Source of the DNA: Pseudopyrenochaeta lycopersici
Taxonomy: Eukaryota > Ascomycota > Dothideomycetes > Pleosporales > Pseudopyrenochaetaceae
Length of the DNA: 64,000 nucleotides
Assembly (NCBI GenBank): GCA_003313425.1
Contig: NHZP01000106.1
Span: 1 to 64,000, forward strand
Direction of reading: 5' to 3'
The position numbers and the translations under genes are program-made. The notes under the pieces were generated by a model, which saw nothing but the letters and a program-made list of their open reading frames with translations, was not told the DNA's origin and made no database searches. Positions 54,101 through 64,000 of this stretch are shown one piece after another. Each line of letters opens with the position of its first letter. The first letter of the stretch is position 1.

Positions 54101-56760
54101 AAGATACCCTATACTATTTATACTAAAAAAGAATAGGAAGCTAAGATTATGCATTAACTACTAGAAACTTAATAATATTATAGTAAAGAATTAATACCCT
54201 TTACTAAATATAGCAGAATTACAGGATTAACTAGCCTTTACGAAAGTCTTTACAGCATTAGACTTAAGAGAAGCGTACAACCTTATTTATATAAAAGAAG
54301 GTAAAGAATAGAAGACTGCGTTCTAAACACGCTACAGCTACTACAAGTATATAGTAATACCTTTTAGTCTTACTAATATACTAGCAACATACTAGGCACT
54401 TATTAATAATGTGTTAAGGGAATACTTAGACATATTTATTATTATATACCTTAATAATATCCTTATGTACTCTAATAATCTACAGGAACATATTAAGCAC
54501 GTTAAAATAGTTCTTACCTGCTTAGGAAGATTTAGTTTACTACTTAAACCTAAGAAATATAAGTTCTATAAGGAAGAGGTTAAATTCTTAGGATATATAG
54601 TAGGTGTATATAGAGTAAAGATAAGTAAAGAAAAAATAAGAGTAGTAAAAGAATAGCCTAAACCTAAAATAGTTAAAGATATATAGTTATTTATAAGATT
54701 TATTAACTTTAACTAATAATTTATTAAGGACTTCTCTAAAAAATCTATCCTACTTACTAAACTTATAAGAAAAGATATAAAATAGGAATAGGGAAATAAA
54801 TAAAAGAAAGTATTCTAAATACTTAAGGAAGCCTATATTACACCCCTAGTATTAATTATATTTTAGACAGGAGAATCCCTACAGTTTAAAACAGATACCT
54901 TAGACCTTACACTAGGTGTAACAGTAAAATAAGAACGCGATAGGAAATAGTACCTAATCGTGTACTACTTAAGAAAATTCATAGACGCTGAAGAACGCTA
55001 CGACGTACATAACAAAGAGCTTATAGCAGTCGTTAACGCCCTTAACTACTAGCAAATCTATATAGAAAGCTGCTTAGATCTTACAATATTTATAGATTAT
55101 AAGAACTTAGTTTATTTTACTACTACTAAGATATTAAATTAAAGACAGGTTAGATAGGCTAAAATATTAGGATAATATAAGTTTAAGATTATGTATACGC
55201 TAGGAAAGGATAATAGCAGAGCTAATGCTCTTAGCCGCAGATTAGACATCGCAGGAACAAAAGTAATAGTTAATAATGCTATCCTTTAAGTTAACTAGGA
55301 TAGAAGCTTAAGACCTAATAAGTTATTAAATAATACTATAATAATTATATCTAAAGTACCTAAAGAATTATAAGAGGTAATTATCTAACAACACTATAAT
55401 AACCTAGTATATAGTTACCTAGGAATTAAGAGAATAATAGAACTTATATAGTAACACTACAGCTTTAAAAATATAAAGACTAAAGTTAAACAGTTTATTA
55501 AAAAATGCGCGGACTGTTATAAAAACAAACATAGTACCTACGCACCCTACAGAGAAATACAAGCTATAGAGCTACCTAATAAACCTTAAGCAGACATTTC
55601 TATAGATTTTGTAACAGGGTTACTACTGTCTAAAGACCTTGCAACAGGAATTAAGTATAACGCTATCTTTAATATAGTCTGCAGGTTTACGAAAGCAGCT
55701 GAGATAATACTATTTAGAAACGACTATAACACTAAATAACTAGCGTTTGTTGTCTTAGATAGACTAATACAATACTATAGTATACCTAAGTTAATTATTA
55801 GTAATAGAGATAAGCTCTTCATATCTAACTTCTAGTCCACATTAATGGCTGCGATAGGGACGAAAAGAAAATTATTAACAGCTTATTACCTATAAACAGA
55901 CAGACAGACAGAATAAATAAACAGAATAATAAAAGCCTACCTAAAGATTTACAGTAATTAATAATAAAATAATTAGGTTTTACTGTTACTAATAGCATAA
56001 CTGGCCTATAATAATAAATTATTAGAATTAACTAGAAAGACACTGTTCTTTGCTAACTATAGGAGACACCCTAATCTCTTTATAAAATTATATCCTAGCA
56101 GAAAAACTAAAGCAGCTATAAAAACAGCTAAAGAAATAAAGAAAACATATAAATAACTCTAAGAGAACCTTAAGAAAGTATAACGTAATAGTATTTCCTA
56201 CTAAAATAAGAAAAGAAAAATAGCACCTTAGCTAAAGAAGGGGGATAAAGCATACTTACTTATAAAAAATCTACGTAATAAGCGTCTAAGCAAAGGACTT
56301 AACTACGTTAAAGTTAGACTATTTTTAGTTAAAGAACAAAATAGATATATAAACTATATACTTAAGCTACTACTAGATGCAAAGATCTACCCCTGCTTCT
56401 ATATCTCTAAGTTAGAACTAGCTAACCCTACTATACTATTACAGAAAACATTCTAGTATAAACTAGAAGAAGAAAACAAGTTTAAAGTTAAGAAAATCTA
56501 GGGATACTAACAGAATAGAAGAGTTAACGACCTAGAACTAAGCTTTAGTTACCTAGTTAAATAGAAAGGGTACCTATGCGTAGAAAGTACGTAGGAACTA
56601 CTAAGAAATCTAAGAAACTGCTAAGAAAAAATTAGAGAATATTAGGAAAGAGAGGAAAGGAAAAAGAAGAAATAAACCTAGAAGGTAGGAGCCTGCTTAG
56701 GCTCTACTAGGGTTACTAGTTAATCTAAGGCACCTATAGTAGACTATACTATTAGAGAGA
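51101..56760 (+). pseudogene. Gypsy family 1 Gag-Pol, RIP-inactivated
   Basis: Gag (51130-52060) includes LVKYLAKGTKLEEL and the knuckle YFNYNKKGYIAKDC (51920-51960). Protease near 53385: LVDSRA for LIDSGA. RT 53900-54720 with LREAYNLI and YLNN for YLDD at 54447-54458. RNase H 54850-55260 (FKTDTLDLTLG). Integrase 55400-56250 with CADCYKNK and ADISIDFVTGLL. Chromodomain 56480-56650 (VKKI..RVNDLELSFSYLVK followed by stop for Trp, KGY). Two stretches remain open by chance (51814-52029, 54411-54656). Chromodomains of such elements bind methylated histone H3 and steer insertion to heterochromatin, which fits this location. Confidence 0.88.
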
Positions 56761-57245
56761 AACTAACTAAGGTATTAACGGCCGGATAAGGAGCTTCCTT
56801 AGCAAACTCTAACTCTCTGTTGTTGTGTATCTCTAACGTAAGACACAACGCCTTCTTCTACGCCCTTTCTTCTGCCTGCTTTAAAATCGCCTTATTCTAA
56901 AGTAACCGCGCGATTACAGTTACTAATAACTTCTTATTATTATTTACCTTCTTCTAGTACTTATCACGAGTTTTATCTAGAGAAGCCTAGGATATGTTCA
57001 CATACAGTTTCCTTAAATAAGTGTATTTAGCATATTTTAAGTTTAAATTCAGCATAATATAACAAATAATATTATCCCTAAAATACATATTACAGGCAAA
57101 TTTAGTAATAGTTTTAGTATAGAGGATTTTATTATAAAGACGCAGATTACGAATCTAGGACTTAGATAATATTTTGTCTTACATTACTATAGACGCGGGG
57201 TACGCCGCCTTTAAGCTAATCTAGCTACACATTACGTAATTTAAG

Positions 57246-57271
57246 ACGAATCCTAAAAAGGAGAGGGATAG
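57246..57271 (+). other. Gypsy family 1 polypurine tract
   Basis: AAAAAGGAGAGGGATAG lies directly before the 3' LTR; the matching reverse-strand copy at 63975-63995 supports it. Confidence 0.7.
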
Positions 57272-57666
57272 TGTTAGGATCTAGAATCCTAGACAGGGAG
57301 GAAGAACCTCAGGTGCTGACAGCCAGTTAGGAAGCGCTAGTGTTCTACTCTGTCACGTGTCACGTGACCGCTCGCTCTGCTAAGGACAAGCGCTTGCAGC
57401 GCTCGCAGCGAGCGCGACGAGCGCGTTATATATATATAGATTACCACAATGAACCCTTATAGCTTATTATGTTTAACTTAATATTATACTCTATAGTATA
57501 GTAATAGTAATACTAATTATTCTTAAACCCTTAGTACTCTTTATAGAAGCGCCTTCTTACTGTCTTAGTGCTAGACCCCTTCTATCTAGTCCCTCACTCT
57601 ATCCCGGAGAACCAACCTTGCAATCTCATTGGCTATCCCCACCGATAGCTTTTAAGATTCTTCACA
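57272..57666 (+). repeat. Gypsy family 1 3' LTR
   Basis: TGTTAGGATC..ATTCTTCACA. The left part is RIP-mutated (CTAGAATCCTAGACAG), but about 57585-57666 is unmutated (CCCGGAGAACCAACC), the mirror image of the 5' LTR. Confidence 0.92.
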
Positions 57667-57671
57667 GTTGG

Positions 57672-60600
57672 AATCAAGCCCTGCCCGAGGTAATTTTTGG
57701 TCGAACGAAACTTGGCCAAAATAGGTCCTGAGAAATCGAGCGCTATAATTAGCACATTTGACTTAAGGCGGAACGGCCGCTAAGCAGTAGAGGAAAGGGG
57801 ACTCATAATGTGACATTAGGTACCTAACTTAGTCACGCTGTAAGTGCGGACTACATGTATTCTCTTTCGGTACGAGAACTTATTGCTTACCGCGGGATCA
57901 ATTCCCCTAAGCTCTAGGACTAGAACATAGTTTGTGTATTAATAAGTCCCCCTTTTTTTTGGTGTCGGGTGGTAGGACTTCTTGTTATTTGCGTCAGGAC
58001 GCGTTGGCTCTTTAATCACGTTGGACGCGTTATGAGCTATTGCAGTCGGCCGCCTAACTTATGGGGGCCAACCGCCCATAAGCTGGGAGCAACCGCTCAT
58101 AAGCCCGGGGTCCAACCGCCTGTGGGCACGGGGCCGCTAAATTTTAGTGGGTCAGAATCGGTGGCATTTGGGTCCTTTTTCGAGCCGAGGTCACATGTGT
58201 GGTAGATGGGGAATTATTACGCCAAGCAGTAGTATGGCGGTCATTTGCCGGCAGTAGTTCGCTTAGCAGTCCACGTGATGACTTCATAAAAGACTCAGAG
58301 ACTGGTGCCATCTCTTCAAGACAGACGACACACATTGTCGTACACACAAATACAATCACAAAAACCATCTTAACTTTGTGCCTCATATCCCAATTATTTT
58401 CACTGTTCAGTTAACCTCTACAGTGCGACAGTTATGAGCCCGGAGACTCTTCCAATGCTGTTAAGCAATAACTTAACTCTTTTAAGATCCACTTCCTCTT
58501 CAATCGTCTCTATTATAACGAGCTCTCTTTAACTCGAACACCTCAGGGAATGATCAACTCGACCGCCTCCACGGAGACCGTTTAACCCAAGTTCTCCTCA
58601 GAGGAACCAACATGAAATTAAAGCAATGAAATAGACCTTAAAGACTACGGCTTAAAAGCTGAAGCAAAAGGTGGAGAAATACCACATAAAGCCGCACAAC
58701 ATCCACAACTTCGATGAGAAAGGCTTTCTTCTCGGCCTCTACTATTCTACTAAGCGCATTATTAGGATTAAACAACTTAAGAGCAAAAAAATCATCGGTG
58801 TAAGCTAAGATGGGAACCAAGAGTTCATCTCTCTTCTTGCCTGCATCTATGCGAACGGAGCGGCCATTCTACCAGCTCTTATTTAGCAGGGAACATCTGG
58901 AGACCTTTAAGATACTTAGTTGGAGGATTTGGATTACTTATCTGACTGTGCATGCTTCGCAACTTTAGAAAAAGGATAGACAAATAAGGATCTTAGGATA
59001 AAATAGCTCAAGATATTTAACTAGCATACAAAGGAGAAAGCGGGCAATTTAAGGCGTCTGTTACTTGTCAATGTCCATTCGTGTCACGTAAACCTCCAGT
59101 TTATTAACTATTGCGACAAGGATAGGATCCTACTAGTAGTTTTACTTCAGCCTTTAACCCACCGCCTGCAGCTACTTAAGGTTGGTATTTTCTCGCCTCT
59201 TGCGCATGTATACTTAGAGGAGATCAGTTAGTTCATTTAATTAAGCTATAGATCCTCCCGCCTAACGAAACGAAGCTTCTGGCGGCTTTTTGCAAGAGAA
59301 AGCATGGGAAAAGGTGAAAAAGGCACAGGAAAGAGAGGTAAAGAAATATGCTAAAATTGTAGAGCGCGAACAGCTTACAAAGGAGAGGGGAAAAAGTAAA
59401 GTTAAAAAGCTTATTTGAAACATATTTAGCTAGAGACAAAGCCTTAATTAGCCGCTGAGCGGGAGGTTTAGAGAAAGCGGGGCAGAGAAGATGTGGGAAA
59501 CCTAGTTGTAAAGAGGCGGAAGATTATAACCTAAGAACGAGAGGAGGCGCCTAGATAAGCGATTCAAAGGTAGAAAGAGTGTTTAAAGGATCGGTTTACG
59601 GCAGCTAATTCAGTTAAAGAGGCTTATGGACCAGGTCGCAGTGGGTTAAATCAGAATGTGCAGGTTTTGAGAGTTTCAAGGGCTGAGCGCAAAATTGGTC
59701 CCCACTGGCGGTTTTTAGAGTAGAAAATACAATGGGTAACTTCCCAAGATTCTATTCCATAACTATATAAATTGACTCATATGTTGTGGAGTAAGAGCAT
59801 TTAAAATCCGGCGCTTTGTTTTTGATGGGTGTGCAAGTAGCCGGGATCTACATTAACTAGTGCGATCTACGGAACCTCCGGAAGTAGAGGAGCTATAGAA
59901 GAAAGGAGCAGAGAGAACACAATGAATGATCATCCATTTTTCTGACCAAAACATTCATTAAATTCTGACAAGTAGTCATGTTGGGTGCCAAGAGATTTTG
60001 GCTCACCCGATGGTTTGGCGCACTCGATGATGGAATACGTTACCTCATCGCGCACGAATTATTTACAACACCTAGTGTTGTAGTCTCTAAGCATGAGGTT
60101 CTAGGCCAAATCAAGTATAACTCCAGCGCTTAGAAACACGAGCTCCTTCGTAGGTAGCCCTATAATTCCTATAGTCACACGGCGCGGTGCCTCCTTAAAT
60201 GCACACGGATGTTTCAGCCTTGTTTCTCTCTACCACTACGTTCTCGACCACCGTTTAGCTGACAGTCTCCTCCTCTGACCTGCATATATTGGTGGCGGCT
60301 TTGATACGACCACAGCAAGTGGACAGCCCGCCAACGTAATCTCATCGCGCTTGCGCTCAGGATGCGACGAGGCAATTCATGCGGGCAGAGCTGAACACGG
60401 GCAGAGACAGCGCGCCTACGCACCCACTACCACGGGCGACCCAAGCCCAGGACATCCATCTATCCAGATAGTCAGGAATCGACTTTCCTATTATTCTCGC
60501 ACGGAACGGGCATAGGCTAAGAAAGGCCCCACCGGACAGCTTACTATGAGAAATGTTACCTAGATACCTACCGTAGTAGCACGTCCCCACGCCTCCTGGG

Positions 60601-61044
60601 AAGCTCGAGGAGTAGCTTTCTCTCCCGGACGAAAATCAATACGACAACAACAAATCAGCTGAGAAGCGCTCGGGAAAGCATAATTCATCGGATTCTGGTT
60701 GAAGGCCTTCATGTGATTGGTCGCCCGTTTACCTTTCCCCTTTCCTGTACGGAGGTTTCGAAGTGCTCGATGAGTAGAAACAATTCTTGGATTAAGCGCC
60801 AGCTATCAACCACCTGCATTTGAGAAGGAGCTAGGAGCCTGGTCCACAAGATTATCAGCGGCTAATATGCCCAGTGGCAATTTTTGGCATACATCCACCC
60901 TAACGCCACAGGATGAAGACTCCATATATATTCTACCTTTGAACTATAACCTTCATTTCAGCACGCCTATCTCGCTCTTTTTGTTTCCTGTGTCTAGTGC
61001 CTAATCTAATACCTACAACAAACCTCCTACTTTCCTTTACAACT
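57672..61044. other. Unique, non-RIP intergenic DNA
   Basis: Composition is normal and no transposon similarity is seen. Short GC-rich direct repeats AACCGCCCATAAGC / AACCGCTCATAAGC / AACCGCCTGTGGGC sit at 58068-58125. Several open frames of 60-80 codons occur (for example 58638-58820, 60214-60590) without domain features. The last 130 bp form the promoter of the gene at 61045: CATATATATTC at about 60923 and CT-rich tracts. Confidence 0.5.
58144..58386 (-). CDS. Candidate small secreted protein, 80 residues (uncertain)
   Basis: ATG at 58384-58386. The first about 22 residues (MRHKVKMVFVIVFVCTTMCVVC) form a good signal peptide: basic start, hydrophobic core, small residues at the end. The mature part is about 58 residues, Ser/Thr/Arg-rich, without Cys, and ends at 58144. 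No family is recognised, and no repeat or RIP signature occurs. A random frame with a hydrophobic start cannot be excluded. Confidence 0.3.
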   Translation of the reverse strand: MRHKVKMVFVIVFVCTTMCVVCLEEMAPVSESFMKSSRGLLSELLPANDRHTTAWRNNSPSTTHVTSARKRTQMPPILTH

Positions 61045-61725
61045 ATGTCTTCTAGTGGGTATTCCGTCGTCCCGGTGCCAAAGGCCTTCGTGGCCGTGCG
61101 CATTGTCCAGGTCATTCTAAGCATTATCGTCCTGGGGATGGCTGCATATATAGTCTCTCTGACCTCCGGCTATGGTTATAGTTACACCTTTGAAGTAAGA
61201 AATTCACCCCAGCACGGTTTTCGATATCTGACGGCTTTAGCCTGGGGCACTTGGCATCTTCACCGCTATCGCCACCTGGATCTTCGTCGCCTATTGGTTC
61301 GTTGCCAATAGCGCTTCAGGAAAGAACCTGTATAACTACTGGGCCATCTTCGCCGTCGAGTTTTTCGTTTGGGTGTTTTGGCTCACTACGTTTGCGCTGT
61401 ATGCGTCGTATGTGACCTCAACGCTTGCGCCTGTTACTAGTAGTAGCAGCCAAAGAACGTGTTACCAAGGATACTGTGTCGACTATAAGCGTGGAATTTC
61501 TAAACGATACTATTCCGGTACTTCCGTTGACTCGGTATCTGCCACAATCTACACCGCTCTCGCCTTATCTGTTATCAATTTGTAAGTATCTCTTGGAAAG
61601 TCTCAATGCTTGTACAGCTAATTTGAACAAGCCTACTCTTCTCGGTTACATTAGTACTCTATGTCATCAATTTGTTCCGTCACCGTTCTCAGCTTGCTAA
61701 GGATGAATCGGTTCGACAACCCTAA
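61045..61725 (+). CDS. MARVEL-type four-helix membrane protein, three exons, 194 residues
   Basis: Exons 61045-61194, 61241-61581 and 61632-61725. Intron 1 (61195-61240, 46 bp) has GTAAGA..CTGAC..TAG and intron 2 (61582-61631, 50 bp) has GTAAGT..CTAAT..AAG. The spliced frame runs from MSSSGYSVVP to a TAA at 61723-61725. Four hydrophobic helices are visible: AVRIVQVILSIIVLGMAAYI, IFTAIATWIFVAYWFVA, WAIFAVEFFVWVFWLTTFALY, and ALSVINFLLFSVTLVLYVINLF, the last formed across intron 2. A Cys pair (CYQGYC) lies in the third loop. The topology matches fungal MARVEL-domain plasma-membrane proteins of unknown detailed role. The tail is basic then polar. It has no RIP mutations and is the only convincing intact host gene here. 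Unspliced reading gives only fragments. Confidence 0.75.
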
Positions 61726-62288
61726 GGTCAAGCTGTTCGGCTCCTGTCAATAAGGTTGTTGAAATGGCCTAATGGGCTGAGCACAAGGCTATGCGGCCCT
61801 GTTTGGCGGGCCGATCCAGTCTTAGTTAAAGCTTCTGACGACCAGAGCCAAGGGAACGTCGCTGTTGAAGCTCACCGAGAATTCTGTTTCATGCTTGTAT
61901 GTGCCATGACGATCGCGCGTGCTTGAGTACTAGGAAGGGATTTTGGTAGCGTTTAGTTATGTTTATTATTCAGGAGTAGGCGTTGAGTGTTAATTAGCAA
62001 AGGGGGTTCTTCCATTAAGTAATTGGTATACAAATTTAAATTTGTGTAAATCTTGATTAGCATACATAGTCTTGAGTGTGCAGAAACAGCCATGCCTCGT
62101 AAGGAGGTTCTAGTAGCTGACGGTTGTACTAAATGTCCTACCCGCGCCACGCGCCAACCCCGCTGGGGTTGGCGCTCACCAGTTCAACGCTAAATTTGGT
62201 GAGAGCCGGTCTGCTATTGTGAATAACACCGTGACACGATAAGTTGTATATATATTGTTAAGCTAGATATTAGATTTTAGTGTTGTAG
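61726..62288. other. Gene 3' flank and left border of the transposase relic, with a strong hairpin
   Basis: No gene is seen. 62151-62175 is a perfect 11-bp inverted repeat (GCGCCAACCCC/GGGGTTGGCGC, 3-nt loop), followed by CTCACCA..TGGTGAG (62175-62203). Such dyads at the downstream end of the transposase relic suggest remains of its terminal inverted repeat, possibly starting after the TA at 62139-62140. No partner repeat was found on the other side. Confidence 0.4.
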
Positions 62289-63203
62289 TTACTTAATAAG
62301 CGAGATTTGAGCGCGCGATTGCGCGGCAAGGTTATTAGCAATGCTTTGGAGGTTTAATTTGTAGTCTCTCGCCGCCTCGCGAGCGACCTTCTGAGCATCA
62401 GCTCCAACCCGGGCGTCAACTGCAGCACGCGCTTTTGCTGCGGTAAGTACGCCGCCCTTCTGTACTTGCCTTTGACTAGCGTTTTGGCGTTGACGACGCG
62501 CTGTTGCGATCGCGGTGATGGCTTCGAGCTCATGCTCTGCGACTGCGCGGAGGTCAGCCATTACAGCGGCAGCCTTGAAGAGGCGTTTGAAGCGCAGTTT
62601 ACCGACGCTCCTCCCAGCCAAAATATTTGCCTGTACGGTCTTAAGCTCGCGCTTAAAGGACCTTACTGTCGCTGATGCTGTATTAGGACTCGCTGGCGGC
62701 GGTGAGGGAGTCCTTAGGCGCCTCGCCCTAACCTTTTGAAGCATCACCTCTGGGTTCCATGGCCATACACCAGCCGTTTCCCATGCGCTGAGTACTATGC
62801 GGGGCTTAAAAGTTGCAGTTCTGATGCCGCTAATGGCGTTAAAAAACTCGGTTTTGTTAAAGTCAGTACAGCCCGTACGGGTCGCCGTCTCTACAGCTAC
62901 TTTGTGATTGTGCTTGAAAGGTTGAAAGCATACTACGTCTAGCGGTTGAAGATCCTGCGACATATGAGGCGGCAGCGTAAAACAGAGTATACCGTGCTTA
63001 TCGCAGTATTCTAGGAACTCTAGAGTACAGTGAGAGCCGTATCCATCAAAGATAAGCAGCCTAGTGGCACCAACTTGCCGCTTAGATGAGTGAGCGTCGA
63101 AGTGCTTTAGCCATTCAAGCGACAGCGTGTCGTTGGCGTAGCCGCTGGCACTCAAACCGACGGCGTATTCATCAGGTAGGCTGGTGTAAGTATACCACTT
63201 TTA
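62289..63203 (-). pseudogene. DDE_1 (pogo-like) transposase, C-terminal half
   Basis: A frame open from 63200 down to TAA at 62289-62291. SLEWLKHFDAHS, RLLIFDGYGSHCTLEF (second catalytic Asp) and PPHMSQDLQPLDVVCFQPFK (third Asp) are diagnostic, then WPWNPE and an Ala/Arg-rich basic helix (ARRQRQNASQRQVQ). The HTH domains and the first catalytic Asp are missing. Instead the upstream frame passes through a TAA (63201-63203) into a HET-domain gene remnant. Composition is normal and the half is fully open, so truncation, not RIP, inactivated it. It differs from elements 1 and 2. Confidence 0.75.
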
Positions 63204-63560
63204 CAAGTGGACGCTGCCTTAGGCAATTTTCCCAATAGGACCGGCGCTCTGGCTAACCATGAGCGGCACCACTGTTGGACCAACTTCAGCCCTCCAATCC
63301 GGCACCCAGGAGGGTAATCAAGAACTGGCGCTTAACGGGTCACCGCGGAAAATCTCAGCAAAACAGATAATGTCAAGGCTCTGATGCTTTTGGATGAATA
63401 ACCTAACTAGATCTAAGCATACCTGTGCAGTATTAATAGTTGCGGCGTAATTAACCTTAGCTTCTGGAACAAGCTTCTAAGAGTCTGCTGCCAGTCTACG
63501 CAGCGAGAAAAGACGATCCCTTAGCTCTAATGCCTTATGATTGCTAAAATAGGCTACTAC
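63204..63560 (-). pseudogene. Fragment of a HET-domain (heterokaryon incompatibility) gene
   Basis: The minus strand reads ELRDRLFSL, PEAKVNYAATINTAQV, LFIQKHQSLDIICFAE, then LPSWVPDWR near 63284-63312. This order (PRDK-like block, PDY..S..V block, SLDIL block, LPSWVPDW) is the familiar HET-domain C-terminal segment. Stops and a frameshift break it. HET proteins trigger cell death on contact between incompatible fungal individuals; this piece is non-functional. It is fused head-on to the transposase half at about 63190-63210. Confidence 0.6.
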
Positions 63561-63584
63561 AGTAACTAATAAGAGCTTACTTAA

Positions 63585-63974
63585 TGTAAAGATCTTAAAG
63601 ACTATTAGTAAGGATAATTAATAAGACCGCAAGGTTAGTTCTCTAGGATAGAGTAAGGGACTATATAAAAGGGGTTTAATACTAAGACAGTAAGAGGACG
63701 CTTCTATAAAGAGGACTAAGGTTAAGAATAATTAGTATTACTATTACTATACTATAGAGTATAATATTAAGTTAAATATAATAATCTATAAGGGCCTATT
63801 GTAGTAATCTATATACATAGTACGCTTGTTGCACTTGCCGCGAGCGCAGTAAGCGCTCGTCCTTAGCAGAGCGAGCAGTTACGTAACGTGTAACAGAGTA
63901 AGATACTAGCGCTTCCTAACTAGCTGCTAGTTCTTAGGGTGTCCCTTCCCTACCTAGGATCCTAGATCCTAACA
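63585..63974 (-). repeat. Gypsy family 1 LTR, 3' LTR of an element continuing beyond the window
   Basis: The reverse complement matches the LTRs at 50708 and 57272 over its length (TGTTAGGATCTAGGATCC..CTTTACA). The adjoining 63975-64000 matches the internal DNA and polypurine tract before the 3' LTR at 57272, so this is an LTR-internal junction, not a solo LTR. RIP-mutated. Confidence 0.88.
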
Positions 63975-64000
63975 CTATCCTCTTCCTCCTTTAGGATTTG

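Larger units (their letters stand above)
50708..57666 (+). mobile_element. Complete Gypsy-type LTR retrotransposon (chromovirus), RIP-dead
   Basis: 6959 bp with two LTRs of 393 and 395 bp and a perfect 5-bp target duplication GTTGG (50703-50707, 57667-57671). The order Gag, protease, RT, RNase H, integrase, chromodomain identifies a chromovirus. The interior is saturated with CpA to TpA changes, while the outer edge of each LTR is unmutated. It is the same family as the fragments at 37000-39070 and 63585-64000. Confidence 0.95.

Noticed and set aside
58638..58820. 60-codon minus-strand frame with a hydrophobic C-terminus
   Set aside because: Upstream in-frame extension soon hits a stop; no family recognised and no promoter or intron signals.
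60214..60590. Overlapping minus-strand open frames of 69 and 77 codons
   Set aside because: No domain, signal peptide or splice context; both frames overlap each other and neither continues plausibly.

Overview
The window begins with the telomere repeat (CCCTAA)n and runs 64 kb inward from a chromosome end of a filamentous ascomycete (Pezizomycotina; the order cannot be fixed from this sequence). Three things point there: the TTAGGG-type telomere, short GT-AG introns with TACTAAT-like or CTGAC-like branch sites, and massive repeat-induced point mutation (RIP). RIP shows as CpA to TpA changes on both strands. It turns Gln and Trp codons into stops and leaves CpG largely intact. Most of the window is therefore dead repeats and dead genes, with a few unmutated islands.

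Layout. 1-3.6 kb: telomere, degenerate ~80-bp subtelomeric array, and the C-terminal end of a telomere-linked helicase (TLH) relic. 3.6-6.7 kb: two RIP-killed genes for secreted proteins; one has a signal peptide, a 47-bp intron and 165-bp tandem repeats each carrying a Lys-Arg site (candidate Kex2-processed repeat protein). 8.7-17.8 kb: a TLH-like gene relic split by a complete, apparently young Ty1/Copia element (9957-15199) with identical LTRs, a 5-bp target duplication and intact gag and pol. 18.4-23.3 kb: full-length TLH relic A. 23.7-28.8 kb: a second subtelomeric array carrying two RIP-damaged pogo/Fot1-like DNA transposons with exact TIRs. 28.8-36.0 kb: TLH relics B (full length) and C (N-terminal part). 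37-50.6 kb: fragments of at least three Gypsy lineages, a hAT-like relic and a relic of an unrecognised gene. 50.7-57.7 kb: a complete but RIP-dead Gypsy chromovirus with 5-bp target duplication. 57.7-62.3 kb: unique unmutated DNA with the only convincing intact host gene, a three-exon MARVEL-type four-helix membrane protein (61045-61725). 62.3-64 kb: a transposase C-terminal half joined to a HET-domain gene relic, then the 3' end of another Gypsy element running off the window.

The Copia element is the one coherent working system. Gag and Pol lie in one frame separated by a single UGA in the context UGA-CUAG, a known stop-readthrough signal. The putative primer-binding site matches the 5' half of tRNA-Lys(CUU) ending in the anticodon loop, as in half-tRNA priming by Drosophila copia. 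The repeated order of an ~80-bp array followed by a TLH gene pointing towards the telomere occurs twice, so this end seems to have grown by adding subtelomeric modules.
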